Source: Limousia pullorum (GTDB lineage: Bacteria > Bacillota > Clostridia > Oscillospirales > Acutalibacteraceae). Taken from it: DNA of 11,045 nt. Position numbers and translations under genes: made by a program. The stretch spans positions 1-11,045 of the forward strand of contig DVNG01000113.1 in the NCBI GenBank assembly GCA_018714545.1, written 5' to 3'. Under the pieces are notes generated by a model. The model saw only the letters and a program-made list of their open reading frames with translations. It did not search any database and was not told where the DNA came from. Below are positions 5,178 to 11,045 of the stretch, one piece after another. The first letter of the stretch is position 1. Each line of letters opens with the position of its first letter.

Positions 5178-5250
5178 GCTTTCGTTTCAGGTCGGGCGAA
5201 ACCTTTTGTTTAGTCTTTGGAATGGCTCGCTCTCGGTTGGGTTTGATTTT
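5148..5250 (+). repeat. Structured repeat, short inverted copy C (downstream of spoIIE)
   Basis: On the plus strand CCGACCTG (5148-5155) and CAGGTCGG (5188-5195) form the outer stem. They are followed by GCGAAACCTTTT, then a GGAATGGCTCGCTCTCGG and GGTTGGGTTTGA linker nearly identical to copies A and B read on the minus strand. Only one hairpin and the linker are present; hairpin 3 and the closing terminator-like hairpin are missing. It is inverted in the chromosome relative to A and B but reads in the same direction as spoIIE, the gene before it. Confidence 0.8.
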
Positions 5251-5300
5251 ATTTTAAATTATATTATTGTTTATTATGAATTTAAATAGAAAACGAATCC

Positions 5301-6818
5301 CTACCCATGGGTGATTTTATTATTAAAACCATTTTCAGAAACCCTATTTGAAAGGTACACAGCGGCGGTAAATATTAAGATAAAAATAGCGCATTTTGTT
5401 ATTACAAGGAAAAGGCTGTTTTCGCTGTACCGGGGGAGAATTGCATTTATTATTAAGCCTGTGGAAATTCCCGTTATAACCGGAAAAATAATCCATGAAA
5501 AAATTTTCATATCTATATGGGCGACCTTTATAAGCCTTAAAGTGCTGAGTCCGGAATTTAAAATTGCGCTGACATAGCAGACGATAATAACGCCTTTTGT
5601 TCCCATAAGCGGAAGCAGGGTAAAGGTGAGTATTACCCTTGTCACCGAATCTATAATATTATAAATCAGGTAGTGGAGCTGTTCGTTTAATCCCTTTAAC
5701 ATTCCGTCCACCACATTGTCAAGATACAAAAAGGGAATTATGGGGGACAGGACTTTTATAAAAAAACCAAGGCTTTTATCCCCGTAAATAAGCATAGCTA
5801 TATCGTCCCCGAAAAATAAAAACATTGTGGCTACGCATATGGAAAAAACAAGGGAGAACCGCATAACACGCTGAGCCATGCGGCTTATTGTGCGGTGGTT
5901 GCCGGAGATTTTCGCCTCGCTCATTTCGGGAATCATAAGCATGGCAAAGCTGTATAGAAACACGTTGGGAAAAATCAAAACCGGCATAGCCATTCCCGTG
6001 ATTTTTCCGTACTCCTTTAAAGCCGTACTGCTGTCCGCACCGTATTTTTTAAGACCATAGGGTATCAGCACATTTTCAGCCATTGAAAGTCCCGAGCGCA
6101 GACAGGAGGAAAGGGTAACGGGCGTGCCGATAGCTAAAGCCTTTTTTGCAAAGCTCGGGACTTTTTCGCTTTTTCTTCCCAGCCTTTTTACATCGTGGAG
6201 ATACAAAGCCAGGGAGAAAAAGAAAGAGAAGAACTCAGCCAAGGTTGTTCCCAAAACAACGCCGCAGCAGGCGTATTCAAGACCCATTGGAATAAACCTA
6301 AGGCTTACGGTCATAAAAACGCCGATTTCGCAGACCTGTTCCAAAAGCTGTTCAAGTGCGGTTTTTACAGCCTGCCGCCTTGCGAAAAAATATCCCCTTA
6401 AACAGGAGGAGGCCGCCATAAAGGGCAGACTTGCTGACAAAACCTTTAAAGACAGAACGCTTCTGCTGTCCTTTAAAAAATATGTGCCTATTTCATTTGA
6501 AAAAACAAAAAGGCAGACGCCAACGGCGGCGGACATGATTACGGAAAAAGCCACACACCTTTTTACGGCAAAAAGTGCGCCGGCTTTGTTATCCTTAGCC
6601 AAAGTGTCTGTTACAAGTCTTGTGACCGTAAGGGTTATTCCCGAGGCGGCAAAGGTTGCGCTGAAAGAATAAACGGTCATGGCAAGTCCCATAAGACCGA
6701 TGCCCTCTGCGCCTATTTTTCCCGATATGTAAATTCTGAAAAATACTCCCAGCGACCTTGTGATAAGCGTTATGGCTGTGAGCAGTAAAGCATTTTTTAC
6801 AAATATCTCTTTTTTCAT
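5301..6818 (-). CDS. spoVB: SpoVB-like lipid-linked oligosaccharide flippase (MOP/PST family)
   Basis: 505 residues from ATG 6818-6816, preceded by GGGGGCAG on the minus strand, ending at TAG 5303-5301. The protein is hydrophobic throughout, with about 14 predicted membrane helices as in the MOP exporter superfamily. It has the family's N-terminal pattern (LLLTAITLITRSLGVFFRIY, then GAEGIGLMGLAM). SpoVB is about 518 aa in Bacillus, so this is full length. SpoVB acts in the mother cell and is thought to move lipid-linked peptidoglycan precursors for spore cortex synthesis; MurJ-like flippases share this fold. Convergence with spoIIE supports a sporulation role, though a vegetative paralogue is possible because Clostridia often carry several. 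Upstream on the minus strand is a sigma-E-like site (6851-6879). Family certain; the spoVB symbol is likely but not proven. Confidence 0.8.
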   Translation of the reverse strand: MKKEIFVKNALLLTAITLITRSLGVFFRIYISGKIGAEGIGLMGLAMTVYSFSATFAASGITLTVTRLVTDTLAKDNKAGALFAVKRCVAFSVIMSAAVGVCLFVFSNEIGTYFLKDSRSVLSLKVLSASLPFMAASSCLRGYFFARRQAVKTALEQLLEQVCEIGVFMTVSLRFIPMGLEYACCGVVLGTTLAEFFSFFFSLALYLHDVKRLGRKSEKVPSFAKKALAIGTPVTLSSCLRSGLSMAENVLIPYGLKKYGADSSTALKEYGKITGMAMPVLIFPNVFLYSFAMLMIPEMSEAKISGNHRTISRMAQRVMRFSLVFSICVATMFLFFGDDIAMLIYGDKSLGFFIKVLSPIIPFLYLDNVVDGMLKGLNEQLHYLIYNIIDSVTRVILTFTLLPLMGTKGVIIVCYVSAILNSGLSTLRLIKVAHIDMKIFSWIIFPVITGISTGLIINAILPRYSENSLFLVITKCAIFILIFTAAVYLSNRVSENGFNNKITHG

Positions 6819-6850
6819 AATACTGCCCCCGATATTTCTTTAGCTTTTTA

Positions 6851-6879
6851 AATATATGAAATAGACCTGTAAAAAATAA
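6851..6879 (-). promoter_or_regulatory. spoVB: Candidate sigma-E promoter of the spoVB-like gene
   Basis: On the minus strand TTATTTT (6879-6873), 14 bp, and CATATATT (6858-6851) are seen. Compared with the Bacillus sigma-E consensus (KMATATT, 14-15 bp, CATACANT), the -10 has one mismatch and the -35 two. The leader would be about 26 nt. The region is AT-rich, so chance matches are possible. The rest of 6819-6984 shows only a weak AT hairpin (6880-6896). Confidence 0.35.
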
Positions 6880-6984
6880 CTTTATTTCTAATAAAGAAAA
6901 ATAAAATCCCGGCTATCGGTTAAAATTACATAAAGGTTCAAAATAAAAAACGAATTTTTTAGTGAAAATATGGGGGTGAAAACG

Positions 6985-8202
6985 GTGCATGTTTGTTTGG
7001 TGTGCGGTAAGGAAAATTCAACCTTAATTTGTGAAAACTGCGGCTTTGACGAAAGCAGTAATTATTATAAATACCCCACGTTGAGCCGTGTACCTCCACG
7101 GACTGTAAGAAAAGAGCGTTTGCTGAAATACGGCAAAAAAGAGGATTTTGAAAACGGCAAAAACAGAGTTTTGCACTGCACTAAATGCGGAGGCACAGAT
7201 TTCTGTATTGTTTTGCCACATATGGAGATTCAGTGTGCGAATTGCCGCAGCTCTCCCAGAAATATAAAATGTATTGAGAAAAGTGCTTTTGACAATAATA
7301 GAACGGACAATGAAATAAAGGATTTCGGATTTAATTTGAACGGCTCAAAAGGCTTTGTAAATAATGGCTTTAACAATGCAAATGACAGGACTGTAACGGA
7401 AAATCTTTTTTCGGAATGTGAAGGCTGGAGGGATATAATCTCAGTGTCGGCTGGCTCTGAACATATTGTGGGACTTAGAAAAAACGGAACCGTGGTTGCC
7501 TGCGGCAACAATAATTTCGGCCAGTGTAACACAGCTGATTGGAGCGATATTGCGGCTATATCGGCAGGAGCCTTTCACACTGTTGGTATAAGGAAAAACG
7601 GAACGGCAGTAGCTGTCGGAAAGGATACGGACGGACAGTGCCAGGTTTACAGCTGGAGAGATATTACAGCGGTTTCCGCCGGAAAATTTCATACTCTCGG
7701 TCTTACAAAAAGCGGAACTGTGACTGCCGTGGGACGAAAAAATGATAATATGTGCAATGTGGGCTTGTGGAAAAAGATAAACGGAATTTCCGCAGGAACC
7801 TTTCATTCGGTAGTTCTTAAAAGGCCGGTTGTGTACGCTGTGGGAAGCGGTCACAACGGAGAGTGTGATGTGTACGGCTGGAAAGGTGTTTCGGCAGTTT
7901 CCGCCGGAGAGTTTTTCACCTTGGGACTGCTTAAAAACGGACAGGTCATTGCTGCAGGTAAAAACGATTATTGCCAATGCAATGTAAATGGATGGACACA
8001 AATTGTGGGAATATCTGCAGGAACCTTTGTGTCAGCCGGACTGAGAAAAGACGGTTTGGTAATCACCACAGACGAAAATTTAAACAAAAGTATTTCGGAC
8101 TGGAACAATATAAAAGAGGTTTCAGTAGGCGAATACTGTATTGCAGGTTTAAAAAATAACGGAACCGTATTGACTGCACCTGTAAAAAGATATTTAAAGT
8201 GA
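6985..8202 (+). CDS. Zinc-ribbon protein with seven RCC1-like propeller repeats
   Basis: 405 residues from GTG 6985. GGGGGTGA (6972-6979) closely matches the anti-Shine-Dalgarno complement at 8-nt spacing. An in-frame ATG at 6970 would add five residues but overlaps this site and has none of its own. The N-terminus has two Cys4 knuckle pairs: CLVCG and CENCG (Cys4, 7, 16, 19), then CTKCG and CANC (Cys65, 68, 84, 87). A low-complexity Asn/Gly linker follows. From about residue 147, seven units each begin W-x-x-I (Trp148, 186, 224, 262, 299, 337, 373), spaced 38, 38, 38, 37, 38 and 36. The unit pattern is W.DI..VSAG.FHTVGLRKNGTV.A.G.N..GQC.V. This is an RCC1/BNR-type repeat, predicted to form a seven-bladed propeller. 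There is no signal peptide or membrane helix, so it is likely cytoplasmic. The binding partner is unknown. It is divergent from the spoVB-like gene and 49 nt upstream of the DegV gene. Confidence 0.8.
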   Translation: MHVCLVCGKENSTLICENCGFDESSNYYKYPTLSRVPPRTVRKERLLKYGKKEDFENGKNRVLHCTKCGGTDFCIVLPHMEIQCANCRSSPRNIKCIEKSAFDNNRTDNEIKDFGFNLNGSKGFVNNGFNNANDRTVTENLFSECEGWRDIISVSAGSEHIVGLRKNGTVVACGNNNFGQCNTADWSDIAAISAGAFHTVGIRKNGTAVAVGKDTDGQCQVYSWRDITAVSAGKFHTLGLTKSGTVTAVGRKNDNMCNVGLWKKINGISAGTFHSVVLKRPVVYAVGSGHNGECDVYGWKGVSAVSAGEFFTLGLLKNGQVIAAGKNDYCQCNVNGWTQIVGISAGTFVSAGLRKDGLVITTDENLNKSISDWNNIKEVSVGEYCIAGLKNNGTVLTAPVKRYLK

Positions 8203-8251
8203 TAATTTAAATTAACGCCAATATACAATTAAAACACAAAGGAGAAAAATT

Positions 8252-9121
8252 ATGAGCTATATAATTCTTACCGAGTCAAACTGTGACCTGTCGCCGGAGA
8301 TGATAAAAAAGTGGAATATAGAAGTGCTTCCCATGCCCTATACAGTGGACGGAAAACCCTACTTGGGATATCCTGACGGCAGGGAAATGAAGATAGAGGA
8401 ATTTTACCGACTTTTAAGAGAGGGAAAGGAGTCAAAAACCGCCGCTCCTAACCCTGCGGATTTCGTGGAAATGGCAGAGCCATTTTTCAAAGAGGGAAAG
8501 GACATTTTGTACATAGCTTTTTCATCGGGACTCAGCAGTACATGCATAAACGCCAACATGGCGGCGGCAGAGCTTATGGAAAAATATCCCGAGAGAAAAT
8601 TCTTGGTTGTTGACTCTCTTTGCGCTTCCATGGGTCTGGGACTTTTGACCGTTCTTGCCTGCGACAAAAGGGACGAGGGACTTTCCATTGAGGAAAACGC
8701 AAAGTGGGTTGAGGAAAACAAGCTGCACCTCTGCCACTGGTTTACAGTAAACGACCTTTTCCATTTAAAGAGAGGGGGAAGAGTTTCCGCAACATCTGCA
8801 ATTTTGGGAAGCGCCTTGGGAATAAAGCCTGTTTTGCATGTTGACAACGAGGGACACCTGATACCTGTTTCAAAGGTGAGAGGAAGAAAGCAGTCCTTGG
8901 ACGGACTTGTAAAGATGATGGCTGAAACCGTAACAGACGCTAAAAACGGTTATGTGTTTATATCTCACGGCGACTGCCTTGAGGACGCAAAGTACGTGGA
9001 AAAGCAGATAAAGGAAAAGCTGGGAAGCAAAAAGTTTTACATTAACTTTATAGGAACTTCAATAGGAACTCACTCCGGCCCGGGAACAGTTGCCCTGTTC
9101 TTCTTAGGCTCTCAAAGATAA
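8252..9121 (+). CDS. DegV family fatty-acid-binding protein
   Basis: 289 residues from ATG 8252 with ribosome binding site AAAGGAG 7 nt upstream; normal DegV length (about 280). The N-terminal domain starts YIILTESNCDLSPEM (the usual form is TDSxxDL) and carries the SSGLSST loop (residues 91-97). This loop, with the early Thr/Ser, contacts the fatty-acid carboxylate. The middle has the family signature LKRGGRVSATSAILGSALGIKP (Gly175-Gly176-Arg177), and the C-terminal domain has VFISHGD and GTSIGTHSGPGTVALFF. DegV/FakB proteins bind a fatty acid and, with FakA kinase, present it for phosphorylation and phospholipid synthesis. No fakA is in this window, so the partner is unknown. The 49-nt gap after the RCC1-like gene leaves co-transcription possible; a TACAAT at 8224-8229 lacks a good -35. 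A bidirectional terminator follows. Confidence 0.93.
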   Translation: MSYIILTESNCDLSPEMIKKWNIEVLPMPYTVDGKPYLGYPDGREMKIEEFYRLLREGKESKTAAPNPADFVEMAEPFFKEGKDILYIAFSSGLSSTCINANMAAAELMEKYPERKFLVVDSLCASMGLGLLTVLACDKRDEGLSIEENAKWVEENKLHLCHWFTVNDLFHLKRGGRVSATSAILGSALGIKPVLHVDNEGHLIPVSKVRGRKQSLDGLVKMMAETVTDAKNGYVFISHGDCLEDAKYVEKQIKEKLGSKKFYINFIGTSIGTHSGPGTVALFFLGSQR

Positions 9122-9127
9122 AAAAAT

Positions 9128-9160
9128 ACGCCTGAAGCGGAAATGCTTCAGGCGTTAATT
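9128..9160. terminator. Bidirectional Rho-independent terminator between DegV and HAD genes
   Basis: ACGCCTGAAGC (9128-9138) pairs with GCTTCAGGCGT (9145-9155): an 11-bp perfect stem with a 6-nt loop. On the plus strand TTAATTTTATTT follows. On the minus strand TATTTTTT follows. It sits between two convergent genes, 6 nt after the DegV stop codon and 5 nt from the HAD stop. Confidence 0.92.
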
Positions 9161-9958
9161 TTATTTAATGCGTTCTAAAAGGACTTTCATAACGCCCTCG
9201 TCGTTGTTGGAGGGAGCTATGTATTTAGCGGCGGCTTTTATGTCGTCATGGGCGTTTTCCATGGCGTAGCTTTCCTTGCAGACCTTAATCATTTCAAGGT
9301 CATTGTGATAATCTCCGAAAGCCATGGACTCTTCCGGCTTTATGCCGTATATATCCATAATCTTTTTAAGTGCTGTTCCCTTGTTTGTTTCTCGGTTCAT
9401 AATATCAACCCAGCTGTCGCCGGAAAGCACTGCGGAAAGCCTGCCGTCCGGATTGTTCAGGTGGGCAATGGCGGGGTAAAGCTTTGTTTCCGCCTCTTTA
9501 TTCAAAAATACCGCAATCTTTAAAATGTTATCGTCACCTATCCGGTCAAGGCTTTTCATTTCAAATTTAACCTTGGCGTAATACATCTGAATATTTTTCA
9601 GGGCTATATCATCAACTGTGGATATGTAGGCGGATTTTGCTCCGCACAATACACAGGCAACGCCCTCTATTTTATGGATTTCCTTTAACAGCTCTTCAAC
9701 AACGTCCATGTCGATTGAGTCTATAAAAAGAGGTTTTCCCTTTTCAAAAACCACAGCTCCGTTGTCGGCGATGAATATAAAATCCTCCACGTTGTTTGGG
9801 AAAGTCTTTATCAGATTAAAATATTGTCTGCCGCTGGCGATTACCATTTTTATGTCCTTGTGGGAAGCGGCGAAACTGCAAAAATCTTTCGGAAGCTCCT
9901 TTTTATCGTTGAGAAGAGTTCCGTCCATATCTGTGGCAACAAGCTTTATCACACACAT
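9161..9958 (-). CDS. Cof-type HAD superfamily (subclass IIB) phosphatase
   Basis: 265 residues, ending at TAA 9163-9161. All four HAD motifs are present: DMDGTL (Asp10, Asp12) near the N-terminus, VIASGR (Ser42), Lys193 in NKGTALKK, and GDYHNDLEM (Asp216, Asn219, Asp220). The inserted C2B cap between motifs II and III marks the Cof/YidA-like group, soluble Mg-dependent phosphatases of sugar phosphates, FMN/PLP or similar small phosphoesters. The substrate cannot be read from sequence. The start is ambiguous. ATG 9958 lies 1 nt after AAGGAG but 7 nt after AAAGG. GTG 9952 lies 7 nt after AAGGAG and would give the family-typical MIKLVATDMDGTL start. It lies 30 nt downstream of the amidohydrolase gene on the same strand, so the two are probably co-transcribed. 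Confidence 0.93.
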   Translation of the reverse strand: MCVIKLVATDMDGTLLNDKKELPKDFCSFAASHKDIKMVIASGRQYFNLIKTFPNNVEDFIFIADNGAVVFEKGKPLFIDSIDMDVVEELLKEIHKIEGVACVLCGAKSAYISTVDDIALKNIQMYYAKVKFEMKSLDRIGDDNILKIAVFLNKEAETKLYPAIAHLNNPDGRLSAVLSGDSWVDIMNRETNKGTALKKIMDIYGIKPEESMAFGDYHNDLEMIKVCKESYAMENAHDDIKAAAKYIAPSNNDEGVMKVLLERIK

Positions 9959-9988
9959 TCTCCTTCCTTTATCTCCCTAATTATAACA

Positions 9989-11045
9989 TCATATTTTTAA
10001 ATCTTCAATATCACGGCAGTAAACGGTTTTGCCCTCTTTCATGGTGCAGAGGACTTTCAGGTTTTTCAGCTCCTCTTTTTTGCAGGTTAAGGGGTTTTTG
10101 TCAAGGATAATAAGGTCGGCTTTTTTGCCCTTTTCAATGGTTCCCTTGTCCTTTTCCTCGAAATACTGATAGGCGGCGTTTACGGTGACGGCTTTTAAAG
10201 CCTCGTACACGGGAATTTTTTCTTCCTCACCTATGCAAATGCCCTGCTGTGTTTCCCTAACTACACTGCTCCAGATTGTTTCTACCATATCAGGCTCTAT
10301 AACCGGCGAATCCTGATGGAATGTGAAAATCATTTTGTTTTTCAATGCGCTTCCCCCGGGGCTTATATGAGAGCCGCGGTCTTTTCCAAAGTTTTCAAGG
10401 TGGATTTCTCCCCAGTGGTAAACGTGAGCCACAAAGAAAGAGGCGATAAATCCTAAGTCTGCGGCTTCTTTAAGCTGGTCTGTTCCCATAAGCTGACCGT
10501 GGACTATAACGGGTCTTATTTTTGAAACCTCACATCCCTGTGATTTAAGCTTTTCTGCGGCTTCAAGATACTGCTGTACCGCTCTGTCGCCGTTGCAGTG
10601 TGCCAAAAGCTGCATGTTGTCATCAAGGGCTTTTTTCAAGGATGAGTAAACAGCCTCATCACTCATTGTGCCGTAGCCGCAGTAGTCGTTTGAATTTTCG
10701 TATGGCTTTCTCATCCATGCGGTTCTGCCTTGGGGCGAGCCGTCAAGGAAGATTTTATATCCGCCGATTTTTATGCGGTCTTTGTATTTTCCTTTATGCT
10801 CTGAAAACCTTTCCGTAAACCCTTTGCCAGAGTCTATTCCGCAGTAGCATACTGTGTCTAAAAACAATACCTTTTCTCTTTTCAGCATTTCATACATTGG
10901 AAGAAGCTCTGTGGCAGTCATGCCCTCCTGAATGGTTGTGATACCGTAGGAGGCGTATTTTTCCTGGGCTTTGATATAGGCGTTTTTCATGTCCTCAAGG
11001 GATGGCATGGGAACCTTTTTGCTCAGCTCTATAAAGGCGTTTTCC
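9989..11045 (-). CDS. YtcJ-like amidohydrolase (Amidohydro_3 family), 5' end outside window
   Basis: The frame is open to the right edge of the window (ENAFIELSKKVPMPSLED reads through base 11044), so the ATG at 11008 is internal and the N-terminal third is missing. About 352 of roughly 530 usual residues are visible, ending at TGA 9991-9989. Family landmarks in order are AQEKYASYGITTIQEG, KIGGYKIFLDGSPQGRTAW, LLAHCNGDRAV (metal-ligand His), PVIVHGQLM (second His), MIFTFHQDSPV (catalytic-type Asp) and the C-terminal GTIEKGKKADLIILDKNPL beta-sandwich segment. YtcJ-like proteins are metal-dependent hydrolases of the amidohydrolase superfamily with mostly unknown substrates, often amides or N-acyl compounds. 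There is no visible signal peptide because the start is absent. It is followed 30 nt later by the HAD phosphatase gene, a likely operon partner. Confidence 0.92.
   Translation of the reverse strand, partial: ENAFIELSKKVPMPSLEDMKNAYIKAQEKYASYGITTIQEGMTATELLPMYEMLKREKVLFLDTVCYCGIDSGKGFTERFSEHKGKYKDRIKIGGYKIFLDGSPQGRTAWMRKPYENSNDYCGYGTMSDEAVYSSLKKALDDNMQLLAHCNGDRAVQQYLEAAEKLKSQGCEVSKIRPVIVHGQLMGTDQLKEAADLGFIASFFVAHVYHWGEIHLENFGKDRGSHISPGGSALKNKMIFTFHQDSPVIEPDMVETIWSSVVRETQQGICIGEEEKIPVYEALKAVTVNAAYQYFEEKDKGTIEKGKKADLIILDKNPLTCKKEELKNLKVLCTMKEGKTVYCRDIEDLKI

Noticed and set aside
6124..6672. 182-codon open frame antisense to the spoVB-like gene
   Set aside because: It is low-complexity shadow coding opposite a hydrophobic membrane protein and has no independent evidence.
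6880..6896. CTTTATT/AATAAAG hairpin between the spoVB-like and RCC1-like genes as a regulatory element
   Set aside because: It is a short AT-only stem with a 3-nt loop, expected by chance in such AT-rich DNA; no riboswitch-like structure or T run is seen.
7441..8001. 186-codon open frame antisense to the RCC1-like repeats
   Set aside because: Its apparent internal repetition merely mirrors the 114-bp periodicity of the real gene.

Overview
The window looks like chromosomal DNA from an endospore-forming, low-to-moderate G+C Firmicute of the class Clostridia. It carries a full-length spoIIE and a SpoVB-like flippase, sigma-A-type TTGACA/TATAAT promoters, strong GGAGG-type ribosome binding sites and a typical low-GC 5S rRNA. 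No genus can be assigned from the sequence alone.

Layout, left to right. (1) 1-429: the 3' end of valS (valyl-tRNA synthetase), a hairpin directly after its stop codon, then a strong intrinsic terminator. (2) 530-1940: an AT-rich accessory stretch with a small two-helix membrane zinc-ribbon protein and a divergent pair, an XRE-type repressor (-) and a SLOG/DUF1273-like Rossmann protein (+). Their shared control region carries three copies of one operator-like motif. (3) 887-1115 and 2055-2284: two copies of a ~229-bp structured repeat in the same orientation, bracketing the XRE/SLOG pair. (4) 2291-2508: a solitary 5S rRNA gene (-) with its own perfect consensus promoter and terminator and no 16S, 23S or tRNA beside it. 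(5) 2600-5250: spoIIE with a plausible Spo0A-type control region, followed by an inverted third, shorter copy of the repeat. (6) 5301-6818: the SpoVB-like flippase (-), convergent with spoIIE. (7) 6985-9121: a seven-repeat RCC1-like propeller protein with zinc ribbons, then a DegV-family fatty-acid-binding protein. (8) 9128-11045: a bidirectional terminator, a Cof-type HAD phosphatase and the C-terminal part of a YtcJ-like amidohydrolase, both on the minus strand and probably co-transcribed.

The most unusual signal is in the non-coding DNA. A modular hairpin element (CCGACCTG ... CAGGTCGG followed by GCGAR) sits just downstream of the 3' end of four unrelated genes: valS (diverged form), the XRE gene, the 5S gene and spoIIE. 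It always reads in the same direction as the gene before it, and its full-length form ends in a terminator-like hairpin. This suggests a recurrent 3'-UTR or terminator-associated element rather than randomly placed repeats. A second signal is the XRE operator motif, which recurs once more upstream of spoIIE.

Functionally, spoIIE (SpoIIAA-P phosphatase, sigma-F activation) and the SpoVB-like protein (spore cortex precursor flippase) both belong to sporulation. The remaining genes are housekeeping (valS, 5S), lipid or metabolite handling (DegV, HAD, amidohydrolase) or of unknown function.
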